Shown: positions 55,224-64,000 of the stretch, in pieces
Layout: each line of letters begins with the position of its first letter
Position numbering within the stretch: position 1 is the stretch's first letter
Assembly: GCF_002920895.1 (NCBI RefSeq)
Contig: NZ_PQVG01000007.1
Coordinates: 25,146-89,145 of the forward strand
Reading direction: 5' to 3'
DNA from: Flavobacterium alvei
GTDB taxonomy: Bacteria; Bacteroidota; Bacteroidia; Flavobacteriales; Flavobacteriaceae
DNA length: 64,000 nucleotides
Made by a program: the position numbers and the translations under genes
Notes under the pieces: model-generated
The model's input: the letters and a program-made list of their open reading frames with translations, nothing else
Told to the model about the DNA's origin: nothing
The model's database searches: none

Positions 55224-55347
55224 TTCTATACTTATAATACTGCAAAAGTAGGCAAAAAAGAGTCAAGAAATAGGCTTTTCAGCAAGCTAATAGGGCAATC
55301 ACTTTTTACTTTTAAATTATTTCCCTTTACAATTAAATAGTATCTCA

Positions 55348-55457
55348 ACCACAAATTACGCAAATTTTCGCAAATCTGAGTTAGCCCAACGCTAATTTAC
55401 CTATTAATCAAAACGAAACAGATGTCTTAATTTGTGAAAATTTGCGTAATTTGTGGT
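55348..55457. repeat. 110-bp palindromic intergenic repeat
   Basis: ACCACAAATTACGCAAATTTTC (22 bases, given by its ends: 55348-55369) is exactly inverted at 55436-55457, around a 66-base non-palindromic middle. Similar CCACAAATTACGCAAATT palindromes are, from general knowledge, frequent between genes in Flavobacterium. It fills much of the 338-base gap between the CoA-binding gene and marC; otherwise that gap is AT-rich. Confidence 0.8.
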
Positions 55458-55561
55458 AAAAAGAAAAACTAATTTTTAAATGCGATTGCTCTGAAACATC
55501 AAGCATCGAAAATCTCACAATAATAAAAAACACTACTTTTACACCCACAATTCAAAACAGT

Positions 55562-56191
55562 ATGGATCTTTTTACCTATTTATTTGCTGCTTTATTTTCA
55601 GTACTAAACCCCATAGGAACAGTACCAATTTTTGTCGGGCTCACCCATTCCGATTCTAAAAAAGAGCGCTCTAGAATCTCATTATGGACCGCAATAAACG
55701 TCTTTATAATTCTTATTGTTTCCTTTTTTATTGGTCAATATGTGCTGACTTTTTTTGGAATTAGCATAGAAGCTCTAAGAATTGCGGGAGGAATCATCAT
55801 TGTTAGTTCAGGTTTTTCATTACTTTCTGGAAAGTTTACTAAAAAGAGAGGAATTAACAAAAAAGCAGAGTCGGAAGCCCAAAAAAGAAACGACATTGCT
55901 TTGACCCCTCTAGCCATACCGATGCTTGCAGGACCTGGCTCTATATCTTTGTTAATTGCATTCTATCAAGAACACCACAAGCCAAACGAAATCATGATTT
56001 CATGTTTGGCCATTTTTGCCATTGCCATCGCTATTTTTGTGATTCTAAGAAGTGCCCATTATCTTTCAAAAATTCTTGGAGCATCTGGAATTGTAGCTAT
56101 TTCTAGAATCGTTGGATTTATAGTTATTGCTATAGGAATTCAGTATATTGTTAGCGCACTACTAACAATCATAAAAGGAAATTTACTTTAG
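55562..56191 (+). CDS. MarC family integral membrane protein
   Basis: A 209-residue protein with six membrane helices, a standard MarC/YchE-like protein. NPIGTVPIFVGLT and ALTPLAIPMLAGPGSISLL are the family's duplicated motifs. Members are inner-membrane proteins of unclear function, once linked to multiple antibiotic resistance and now thought to be transporters. It is convergent with ctlX. A TACTTTTAC-like box at about 55534 may be its promoter. Confidence 0.92.
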   Translation: MDLFTYLFAALFSVLNPIGTVPIFVGLTHSDSKKERSRISLWTAINVFIILIVSFFIGQYVLTFFGISIEALRIAGGIIIVSSGFSLLSGKFTKKRGINKKAESEAQKRNDIALTPLAIPMLAGPGSISLLIAFYQEHHKPNEIMISCLAIFAIAIAIFVILRSAHYLSKILGASGIVAISRIVGFIVIAIGIQYIVSALLTIIKGNLL

Positions 56192-56194
56192 ATT

Positions 56195-56251
56195 AATCGT
56201 TTTTCGATGTTCGTTTTTCAATAAACGGTAAACGAACATCGAAAAACGATT
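56195..56251. terminator. 22-bp perfect inverted repeat between marC and ctlX
   Basis: The arm AATCGTTTTTCGATGTTCG plus TTT (56195-56216) is exactly inverted at 56230-56251 around a 13-base loop. It lies between two convergent genes and can act as a bidirectional terminator or mRNA stabiliser, although a long T run is missing. Its words recur in other TCG-rich gaps in the window. Confidence 0.6.
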
Positions 56252-56258
56252 GACTATT

Positions 56259-57194
56259 TTACCCTCTCGGCAAGAAAATCTCAGCCATCATACAGCGTGC
56301 GCTTCCACCTCCACAAGCTTCGATAGTATCCAAATTAGAACTCAAGATAGTAACGTGCTCCTCGATTTGGGCGATTTGTTTTTTTGTCAAACTTTGGTAT
56401 GCTGAGCTACTCATTACTAAATAGCGTCTATCATCGGCGCCTTTTACTTCTAGCATATTACCCGCAAAGGAATTGACTTGAGTTTCTGTGATTAGAATAA
56501 CTTCCTTATCATCGCCTCTCAAACTGTCTAAAACCATTTTGCGTTCTTTTTTATCATCGATACAGTCGGCACAAATCACTGCAAAAGTATCGCCAATACA
56601 CATCATCACATTGGTATGATAAATCAATTTTCGCTCGCCATCTACAGTTTGAAAAGCTTCGAAAATCACAGGAGAATATTCAAAATCTTCACAGAATTCA
56701 ATAAACAACTCTTCGTCAGCCCGAGGCGATAAAGCACAATAGGCCTTTCCATTTTCTCTATCTAAAACCACACTCCCTGTACCTTCAAGATAAAAACCAT
56801 CTTCTTCGGCCGAAGTGTAATCCATAATTTCGTTGATGACAAAACCTTGATCCTCTACAATATCCAGTATGTCGTCCCGACGCTCTTCTCTCCTGTTTTT
56901 AGCAAACATAGGATACAAAACTACATCGCCACTTTCGTGAAATGAAATCCAATTGTTTGGAAAAATACTATCAGGAGTATCTGGATTCAATGTATCTTCA
57001 ACTACGATAACATCGACTCCTACCATTTTTAGTTTTTGCACCAAGCCATCAAACTCTTCTTGCGCTTTAGCATTTACTGTTTCTTTGGATAATCCATCCA
57101 AAACTTTTTGATAATAATTATTTACAGCCGTTTGTTCGTTCATTCGAAACGCTACTGGGCGAATCATTAGAATTGAATTTGTAGTTTGGTTCAT
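56259..57194 (-). CDS. ctlX: CtlX-type amidinotransferase/arginine-deiminase superfamily hydrolase
   Basis: A 311-residue member of the guanidino-group-modifying superfamily, of the type annotated as citrulline-utilisation hydrolase CtlX. SILMIRPVAFRMNEQT begins the fold, FYLEGTGSVVLD carries the Glu/Asp site, HTNVMMCIGD the His, and GGGSARCMMAEIF the nucleophilic Cys (Cys301). It is followed on the same strand by a second superfamily member, probably in one operon with it. Substrate not determined. Confidence 0.88.
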   Translation of the reverse strand: MNQTTNSILMIRPVAFRMNEQTAVNNYYQKVLDGLSKETVNAKAQEEFDGLVQKLKMVGVDVIVVEDTLNPDTPDSIFPNNWISFHESGDVVLYPMFAKNRREERRDDILDIVEDQGFVINEIMDYTSAEEDGFYLEGTGSVVLDRENGKAYCALSPRADEELFIEFCEDFEYSPVIFEAFQTVDGERKLIYHTNVMMCIGDTFAVICADCIDDKKERKMVLDSLRGDDKEVILITETQVNSFAGNMLEVKGADDRRYLVMSSSAYQSLTKKQIAQIEEHVTILSSNLDTIEACGGGSARCMMAEIFLPRG

Positions 57195-57252
57195 GTTGTT
57201 TAGTTTTAAATTTCAAGTTTCAAGTTGAGCAACTTGAAACCTGAAACATTTT

Positions 57253-58167
57253 TTAATCTCTAATTAAAGGTAAAGTAGAGCATCTCAATAACCCTTCCTG
57301 TTTGGAAATTTCGGCATAAGGGATTTTTTCTACAATAAAACCCTGTTTTTTCAACCATTTGTTCAGTCTTGAAAACTTCTTTTCAGAAACTACAACATTA
57401 GTATCAATAGAAAAAACATTCGAACACATCGAATACATTTCTTTTCGGGTAATATGAAATAAATTTTCTTCGCCAAAGAGCTGAACCAGAAACAGATAAT
57501 CAGCTTCTTCTCTGAACCCACGTTTATAAATAATTGCTTTATCTTTTCCAACAGGTTGAAAACAGCAATCCAAATGCAAAGCATTATCTCGAGCTTCAAT
57601 TTTCGACTTTATCAAATCAAATTCTTTCACTTTTTTATTCGGAAATAACTCTTTTATGAACTGCACGCCTGCTCTATTGGTTCTTGCAGTAATATAATCT
57701 TTATAATCACTCCCTTTGTAGGTACCTATAAAAACATAATCATCCCACAACATAACATCTCCACCTTCGATATGAACTTCTTCGGGTGGAGTTACCACTT
57801 TCTCGGGTTGTATTTGATCAATCACATATTGAATAGCATCCAATTCCCGAACTCGTTCTGGTAATATATTCGATTTAATAAAAACATCGCCAATAACAAA
57901 ACCAATATCTCTAGTAAATATTTGATTGTAGTTCTCTATGATTTCAGGGCGAAAAACGGTAACTTCATATTTCTCAAAAATCTGATTAAAAGCTTCCATT
58001 TCAACCACCATATCTTCTTCTTTTGGATAAGTTCCAGCCCGAATATGCTCTAATGATTTGGGATCATAAGCTTCCTGAATTGATGGGGTTGGTCCATTGC
58101 TATTGGCTACACCAAGAACGACAGTTCTTAGTCTTGAAGTTTCGTCATTTATGCTTAATTTCAACAT
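57253..58167 (-). CDS. DDAH/arginine-deiminase-like hydrolase
   Basis: A 304-residue protein of the dimethylargininase/arginine deiminase superfamily. VHIEGGDVMLWDD holds the acidic substrate residues, ALHLDCCFQPVG the catalytic His, and LLRCSTLPL the Cys nucleophile (Cys296). Family members hydrolyse arginine or methylated arginine to citrulline. With CtlX next door a joint role in arginine or citrulline use is likely. Which guanidino substrate it uses is open. Confidence 0.88.
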   Translation of the reverse strand: MLKLSINDETSRLRTVVLGVANSNGPTPSIQEAYDPKSLEHIRAGTYPKEEDMVVEMEAFNQIFEKYEVTVFRPEIIENYNQIFTRDIGFVIGDVFIKSNILPERVRELDAIQYVIDQIQPEKVVTPPEEVHIEGGDVMLWDDYVFIGTYKGSDYKDYITARTNRAGVQFIKELFPNKKVKEFDLIKSKIEARDNALHLDCCFQPVGKDKAIIYKRGFREEADYLFLVQLFGEENLFHITRKEMYSMCSNVFSIDTNVVVSEKKFSRLNKWLKKQGFIVEKIPYAEISKQEGLLRCSTLPLIRD

Positions 58168-58196
58168 AGTTGATTTTTTAGTAGCATCAAAGATAA

Positions 58197-58227
58197 AAAA
58201 GCTCCTCGATTAAGAGAAGCTTTATTG
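58197..58227 (-). terminator. Terminator-like hairpin upstream of the DDAH-like gene
   Basis: On the minus strand AAAGCTTCTC-TTAATC-GAGGAGCTTTTTT forms a stem with a T run. It is the second of two terminators after the citrate synthase gene, 100 bases beyond the first. Confidence 0.65.
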
Positions 58228-58327
58228 AAATCTATTTTCAATTTATCTCAAAAATCCTGTAGCAACAAAACCTAAGTATATAGAAGCAACTGTTTGTTTA
58301 GTGGATTTATCGCCTAAACAACTAACA

Positions 58328-58358
58328 AAAAAAACCACTCCGATTGAAGTGGTTTTAA
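58328..58358 (-). terminator. Intrinsic terminator of gltA
   Basis: On the minus strand AAAACCACTTC-AATC-GGAGTGGTTTTTTTT is a strong stem with a long T run, starting 20 bases after the citrate synthase stop. Confidence 0.82.
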
Positions 58359-58376
58359 ATATTATTTTGGTTTTTA

Positions 58377-59660
58377 TTATCTTTTATCCATTTCAACAAA
58401 AGATCTCAAAGGTGAACCTGTATAAACTTGTCTTGGTCTTCCTATTGGTTCTTTATTCAATCTCATTTCTTTCCATTGTGCTATCCAACCTGGCAATCTA
58501 CCAATGGCAAACATAACGGTAAACATATCTGTTGGTATTCCTAAAGCACGGTAAATAATACCTGAATAGAAATCAACATTTGGATATAATTTTCTAGAAA
58601 TGAAATACTCGTCTGTCAAAGCGGCTGCTTCTAATTTTTTGGCAATCTCCAAAATAGGATCTTCAACGCCTAATGTTCCTAATACTTCATCAGCTGCTTT
58701 TTTGATGATTTTGGCTCTTGGGTCGAAATTTTTATATACTCTATGTCCAAAGCCCATCAATCTAAATGGATCTTCTTTGTCTTTAGCTTTTGCAATATAT
58801 TTATCAGCATCTCCACCATTCTTCTGAATTTCTTCTAGCATTTCAAGAACTGCTTGATTAGCTCCACCATGTAAAGGCCCCCAAAGCGCAGAAATACCAG
58901 CCGAAACTGATGCAAATAAACCTGCATGAGAAGATCCTACCATTCTTACTGTTGAAGTCGAACAGTTTTGTTCGTGATCAGCATGAAGAATAAACAATTT
59001 ATCTAAAGCCTTAACAATTACTGGGTCAGTTTTATAAGGTTCTGTTGGTAATTTGAACATTAATTGCATGAAGTTTTCTACATATTCCAAAGTATTATCA
59101 TAATAATTCAATGGATAGCCCAAACTTTTTCTATAGGTCCAAGAGGCAATTACAAGGAATTTACCCATCAATTTACAAACTGCTTCGTACAATTCGTCAG
59201 GGTGTTCTGGATTTACAGCTTTTGGATTAAAAGCAATCAAAGCACTGGTCAAAGCAGATAAAACTCCCATCGGGTGAGCTGTGGTAGGAAAACCATCAAT
59301 GATGCTTTTCATCTCTTCATTTACCAATGTATATCTTCTGATATGAGTTTCAAATTCAAGCAATTGAGTTTTGGTAGGTAATTCTCCAAAAATCAACAAA
59401 TAACAAACTTCAAGAAAATGGGCTTTCTCAGCTAGTTCTTCTATTGAATACCCTCTATAATGCAAAATCCCTTCTTCTCCATCCAGGAAAGTAATTTCAC
59501 TTTTACAAGCACCTGTATTTTTATACCCTTGATCTAGCGTAATTGCTCCTGACAAATCACGTAATTTGCTAATATCAATGGACATCTCATTTTCAGTCCC
59601 AACAAATATTGGTAACTCATAAATTTTGCCGTCTATTTCTAATTTTGCTGTTTTTGACAT
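58377..59660 (-). CDS. gltA: Citrate synthase
   Basis: Type II citrate synthase, 427 residues: acetyl-CoA + oxaloacetate to citrate. The start at 59660 (MSKTAKLEIDGKIYEL) matches the family; the open frame to 59699 is unconserved and overlaps the likely promoter. Catalytic elements HADHEQNCSTSTVR, GFGHRVYKNFDPR and GIPTDMFTVMFAIGRLPGW are intact. It is transcribed alone and is followed by two terminators. Confidence 0.97.
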   Translation of the reverse strand: MSKTAKLEIDGKIYELPIFVGTENEMSIDISKLRDLSGAITLDQGYKNTGACKSEITFLDGEEGILHYRGYSIEELAEKAHFLEVCYLLIFGELPTKTQLLEFETHIRRYTLVNEEMKSIIDGFPTTAHPMGVLSALTSALIAFNPKAVNPEHPDELYEAVCKLMGKFLVIASWTYRKSLGYPLNYYDNTLEYVENFMQLMFKLPTEPYKTDPVIVKALDKLFILHADHEQNCSTSTVRMVGSSHAGLFASVSAGISALWGPLHGGANQAVLEMLEEIQKNGGDADKYIAKAKDKEDPFRLMGFGHRVYKNFDPRAKIIKKAADEVLGTLGVEDPILEIAKKLEAAALTDEYFISRKLYPNVDFYSGIIYRALGIPTDMFTVMFAIGRLPGWIAQWKEMRLNKEPIGRPRQVYTGSPLRSFVEMDKR

Positions 59661-59760
59661 AATATTTTTGGAATAAATCTTAATAAAATTATTTTCCAAA
59701 AATAGGTAATTTCAAGCAAACTAAAAAATGAAATTCCTAAGGAATATGTTAAAATTCAAA

Positions 59761-59796
59761 AAAAAAGCCATTTACTTTGCGTAAATGGCTTTTTAA
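59761..59796. terminator. Bidirectional-looking intrinsic terminator of eno
   Basis: AAAAAGCCATTTAC (762-775 of the 59 kb block) pairs with GTAAATGGCTTTTT around a TTTGC loop, with a T run on each strand. It follows the enolase stop and precedes gltA on the minus strand. Confidence 0.85.
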
Positions 59797-59810
59797 TAAA
59801 ATCAGCACCT

Positions 59811-61136
<1,326 letters not shown>

Positions 61137-61142
61137 TTAGAT

Positions 61143-61151
61143 ACAAATATA
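61143..61151 (-). promoter_or_regulatory. Promoter -7 box of eno
   Basis: TATATTTGT on the minus strand matches TAnnTTTG and gives a leader of about 30 bases to the ATG at 61103. It lies in the 296-base divergent gap shared with prfC. Confidence 0.5.
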
Positions 61152-61350
61152 CACTATCCACAATTAACACTAAATGAAAAAATCGTAATGTTATTAACGA
61201 AAACGATATAATATTTTAAATATAAGGAGGTTGGACTATTTTGTTATTTTTTTGTTTAACATATTATTTGCTTAGTCAATAAACACCACTCCTTTTTCTT
61301 GATTCTCTATCTATTTTCGCATAAAGTATTTCTAACAAATTTATTTGCTT

Positions 61351-61382
61351 TTTGAATTCGCATTTATAAATAGTACTTTTGC
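61351..61382 (+). promoter_or_regulatory. Promoter of prfC
   Basis: TTTG (61351-61354), a 19-base spacer and TACTTTTGC (61374-61382) form the clearest -33/-7 Bacteroidota promoter in the window. The transcript would start about 10 bases before the ATG at 61400. Confidence 0.7.
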
Positions 61383-61399
61383 AAACTATTTAAATAAAT

Positions 61400-62989
61400 A
61401 TGGGCTTTTTAGAAGAAATACAGCGAAGAAGAACTTTTGGAATTATTTCCCATCCCGATGCGGGAAAAACCACCTTAACCGAAAAATTACTCCTTTTTGG
61501 AGGTGCGATTCAAGAAGCGGGTGCAGTAAAAAACAACAAAATCAAAAAAGGAGCTACGAGTGACTTTATGGAAATTGAACGTCAGAGAGGAATTTCGGTT
61601 TCGACCTCGGTCTTAGCATTCAATTATCAAGACAAAAAAATAAACATTCTCGATACTCCGGGACACAAAGATTTTGCCGAAGACACTTTTAGAACACTAA
61701 CTGCAGTTGATAGTGTGATTGTAGTGATTGACGTAGCCAAAGGTGTCGAAGAACAAACCGAAAAACTAGTCGCTGTGTGCCGACTGAGAAATATTCCTAT
61801 CATTGTTTTTATCAACAAATTAGACCGCGAAGGAAAAGATGCTTTCGACCTAATGGACGAAGTGGAACAAAAACTGGGTTTAACAGTTACTCCATTGAGT
61901 TTTCCTATTGGAATGGGATATGATTTTCAAGGAATTTACAACTTATGGGAAGAAAACATTAATTTATTTAGTGGTGACAGTCGCAAAAACATTGAAGAAA
62001 CCATTGCTTTCTCGGATGTAAAAAGTCCAGAATTAGAGAAGATTATTGGCGAGAAACCCGCACACAAACTACGAGAAGAATTAGAATTAATTGATGAAGT
62101 CTATCCTAAATTTGATCGTCAGGAATATTTAGACGGAAAACTGCAACCTGTGTTTTTTGGTTCAGCCTTAAATAATTTTGGTGTGCGCGAACTTTTGGAT
62201 TGTTTTGTTCAAATTGCTCCATCGCCAAGAGCTAAAGATTCTGAAACGAGATTAGTTGATCCAAAAGAAGAAAAAATGTCTGGATTTGTATTTAAAATCC
62301 ACGCCAATATGGATCCAAAACACAGAGACCGTTTGGCATTTATCAAAATTGTTTCGGGTACATTCGAAAGAAATAAACCTTACTATCACGTTCGCCAGAA
62401 AAAGAATTTAAAATTCTCTAGCCCAAATGCGTTCTTTGCTGAGAAAAAAGAAATCGTTGATATTTCCTTTCCAGGAGATATTGTAGGATTGCACGATACT
62501 GGAAACTTCAAGATTGGCGACACTTTGACCGAAGGCGAAATAATGAGTTTCAAAGGAATTCCGAGTTTCTCGCCAGAGCATTTCAGATACATTAACAATG
62601 CTGACCCGATGAAAGCCAAACAGCTTGATAAAGGAGTTGATCAGTTGATGGACGAAGGTGTGGCGCAGTTGTTTACACTAGAAATGAATAATAGAAAGAT
62701 TATTGGAACCGTGGGAGCACTTCAATATGAAGTGATTCAATACCGATTAGAACATGAATATGGAGCAAAATGTACCTATGAAAATTTTCCAGTACACAAA
62801 GCATGTTGGGTTAAACCAAATGATCCAAAAAGTGAAGAATTTAAAGAATTTAGAAGAATTAAACAAAAATTCTTAGCACACGATAAATACAATCAATTGG
62901 TTTTTCTTGCCGATTCGGATTTTACAATCCAAATGACACAAAGCAAATTCCCTAATGTAAAATTGTTTTTTACTTCGGAATTTGAATAA
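61400..62989 (+). CDS. prfC: Peptide chain release factor 3
   Basis: A 529-residue translational GTPase that recycles RF1/RF2 from the ribosome. The P-loop SHPDAGKTTL (residues 17-26), DTPGHKDFAEDTF (G3) and FINKLDREG (G4) are intact, followed by the RF3-type domains II and III. The start at 61400 (MGFLEEIQRRRTFG) fits the family and the promoter spacing. It is the only plus-strand gene between eno and the right end. Confidence 0.97.
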   Translation: MGFLEEIQRRRTFGIISHPDAGKTTLTEKLLLFGGAIQEAGAVKNNKIKKGATSDFMEIERQRGISVSTSVLAFNYQDKKINILDTPGHKDFAEDTFRTLTAVDSVIVVIDVAKGVEEQTEKLVAVCRLRNIPIIVFINKLDREGKDAFDLMDEVEQKLGLTVTPLSFPIGMGYDFQGIYNLWEENINLFSGDSRKNIEETIAFSDVKSPELEKIIGEKPAHKLREELELIDEVYPKFDRQEYLDGKLQPVFFGSALNNFGVRELLDCFVQIAPSPRAKDSETRLVDPKEEKMSGFVFKIHANMDPKHRDRLAFIKIVSGTFERNKPYYHVRQKKNLKFSSPNAFFAEKKEIVDISFPGDIVGLHDTGNFKIGDTLTEGEIMSFKGIPSFSPEHFRYINNADPMKAKQLDKGVDQLMDEGVAQLFTLEMNNRKIIGTVGALQYEVIQYRLEHEYGAKCTYENFPVHKACWVKPNDPKSEEFKEFRRIKQKFLAHDKYNQLVFLADSDFTIQMTQSKFPNVKLFFTSEFE

Positions 62990-63020
62990 AGCATTAGGCA
63001 GGACTTATATAAAATAAAAA

Positions 63021-63050
63021 AAAACGCTAATCATAAGATTAGCGTTTTTT
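63021..63050. terminator. Bidirectional terminator after prfC
   Basis: AAAACGCTAATC (63021-63032) pairs with GATTAGCGTTTT (63037-63048) with a short loop, a T run on the plus strand and an A run before the stem. It serves the convergent prfC and small exported protein genes. Confidence 0.85.
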
Positions 63051-63076
63051 ATTGGTACTGAAAATATTTTTAGAAT

Positions 63077-63445
63077 TTACGACAATGCTGCTTCGAAATT
63101 TACTGCTTTTTTCAAAAAAGCTTTTATCAGCAAACGATTAGGAGCCATTCCAGAAGTCATAAACTCTTTTTTTGTATTGACACCTTCTGTAGAAATTTTA
63201 ACATTTGGATCTTGTTTTGAACCCATAAACCAAAGCACAAAATTCATATTTGAATTTGTATCATTACTTTCTTGTTTTGCAACTAATGTCTCAGAAGTAG
63301 TAGTTGTTATTGTATTATTAGAAACTACAGTGTTTTCAACTTCATTTTGAGCAAAAGCAGTTCCAATAGAAAATAAAATAAAAGCCAACACCATAAAAAA
63401 TATGTTGTTATTGATTTTACCAGCTTTATTAGAAATTTGATTCAT
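63077..63445 (-). CDS. Small exported protein of unknown function
   Basis: A 122-residue protein. The start at 63445 (MNQISNKAGK) gives a plausible signal peptide with hydrophobic core IFFMVLAFILFSIGTAFA and cleavage after AFA; the frame upstream to 63493 adds no signal. The mature part is Asn/Thr-rich and then has MNFVLWFMGSKQDPNVKI, which I do not recognise. No neighbour gives a clue. Probably a periplasmic or outer-membrane-associated protein restricted to Flavobacteriia; function unknown. Confidence 0.7.
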   Translation of the reverse strand: MNQISNKAGKINNNIFFMVLAFILFSIGTAFAQNEVENTVVSNNTITTTTSETLVAKQESNDTNSNMNFVLWFMGSKQDPNVKISTEGVNTKKEFMTSGMAPNRLLIKAFLKKAVNFEAALS

Positions 63446-63608
63446 ATCGTTTTTTTTATTATGACAAAAGATATATCTCTTATCTGAGGTCAAAACTAAG
63501 CGAATCCTTTTTTACCATAAAATATTTTCGATGAATCACTTCTAAACTCGTTAAAATTCACAAAACCAAGCTTTCAAAGCTATTAATCAGCTAAATAAAT
63601 TAATTATC

Positions 63609-63650
63609 TAAAACAACAAAGCCCTGCTCCAAAAACTGGAACAGGGCCTG
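63609..63650 (-). terminator. Intrinsic terminator of the small membrane protein gene
   Basis: On the minus strand AGGCCCTGTTCCA-GTTTT-TGGAGCAGGGCTTT forms a strong stem with one G-T pair, followed by T-rich sequence. It begins 25 bases after the stop at 63675. Confidence 0.8.
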
Positions 63651-63674
63651 TAAAGCAAACCTTTATGCTTTTAT

Positions 63675-63893
63675 TTAGCTATTCACTTTCTTATTTTGAA
63701 TGGCTCTGAATGTCAAGAAAACAAGTACTAAGCCTGCCAAAGCCAAAACCCATAAATAATCTCCAATAGGTGCAGGTGCATCGGTTCCTTCTAAAGTACC
63801 CGTACCATCATCTGTCCCAGGTTGTGCAAACGTGACAAAACTTGCCAATAAAAAGAATAGGGTAATATATGATTTTGATAATATGTTTTTCAT
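63675..63893 (-). CDS. Small membrane protein with signal peptide and one C-terminal helix
   Basis: A 72-residue protein. A signal peptide (YITLFFLLASFVTFA, then QPG) is followed by a short Gly/Asp/Pro-rich linker (TDDGTGTLEGTDAPAPIGDY), one helix (LWVLALAGLVLVFLTF) and a basic tail (RAIQNKK). Short proteins of this layout are abundant in Flavobacteriia, often annotated only as hypothetical or signal-peptide proteins. Function unknown. The 107 bases beyond it to the window end show nothing I can name. Confidence 0.75.
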   Translation of the reverse strand: MKNILSKSYITLFFLLASFVTFAQPGTDDGTGTLEGTDAPAPIGDYLWVLALAGLVLVFLTFRAIQNKKVNS

Positions 63894-64000
63894 AATTGTA
63901 TTTTTTTAATTTTCTAATTGCTTTTTAAACTACCTAATTCTCTAGTTTATTGCTTTTTTAGTCACTACTCTATTATCGTCGGATGTGATTTGAATTAGCA

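Noticed and set aside
58228..58327. A protein-like frame between the two terminators after gltA (ending IYLGFVATGFLR)
   Set aside because: No ATG, GTG or TTG opens the frame after the preceding stop, it runs through the gltA terminator hairpin, and no ribosome site is seen. Possibly chance or a decayed gene.

Overview
The window is AT-rich DNA from a member of the Bacteroidota, most likely Flavobacterium or a close relative. The evidence is the gene content (a Wza/Wzc-type capsule locus with Gly-Tyr tails, a UpxY/NusG-like regulator, an ORF6N-domain gene, CtlX-type hydrolases), repeated TAnnTTTG promoter boxes, few Shine-Dalgarno sites, and short dispersed palindromes of a kind common in flavobacterial genomes. 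No rRNA, tRNA, CRISPR array or complete insertion sequence was seen.

Layout. 1-4.3 kb is housekeeping: the 3' part of an HtrA-type protease gene, an Lrp/AsnC regulator divergent from alanine dehydrogenase, and an APC amino-acid permease. From about 4.5 to 54.4 kb nearly every gene is on the minus strand and concerns surface polysaccharide, so transcription runs from high to low coordinates. 54.8-64 kb is housekeeping again: a CoA-binding protein, MarC, two arginine-deiminase-superfamily hydrolases, citrate synthase, enolase, release factor 3 and two small exported or membrane proteins.

The polysaccharide region reads as at least two assembly systems placed end to end. The upstream block (54.4-33.6 kb) supplies GDP-L-fucose (fcl, gmd), then has a flippase, acyltransferases, several glycosyltransferases, an O-antigen polymerase/ligase-like protein, a WecG/TagA-type transferase, a polyprenyl glycosylphosphotransferase, and an OPX lipoprotein with a Wzc-like kinase. 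recR sits next, followed by a second OPX/Wzc pair and nucleotide-sugar genes for uronic acids (tviC-like epimerase, ugd, tviB-like dehydrogenase) and rmlB. The downstream block (24.3-4.5 kb) starts with a NusG-like regulator and a 413-base leader. It then has a large SLBB-domain OPX, a Wzz-like protein, flippase, polymerase, six glycosyltransferase-type genes including a GT11 fucosyltransferase, a WbpV/WreQ-like reductase, a WecA/WbpL-like initiating transferase, a DegT aminotransferase, an EpsG-like protein, rmlC, rmlD and rmlA, a strong terminator, and finally a WbpM/FlaA1-like dehydratase.

The most interesting signal is regulatory. A near-identical element (AACGGCGAAGCCATG, preceded by GGGAGT and a hairpin) lies 30-34 bases downstream of a TAnnTTTG promoter at two places: the head of the whole cluster before fcl, and the leader between the NusG-like gene and the SLBB OPX. 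In the second leader it is followed by a 27-codon ORF and an intrinsic terminator just before the OPX start. I infer an ops/RfaH-like or UpxY-like processive antitermination system with two target sites. A third leader (second OPX/Wzc pair) has a terminator-like hairpin and an ops-resembling GCGGTAAGCG.

The region also carries signs of recombination: a duplicated 3' fragment of gmd, an ORF6N pseudogene with one in-frame stop, two copies of a roughly 185-bp palindromic MITE-like element, and a ten-unit 7-bp tandem repeat directly in front of gmd.
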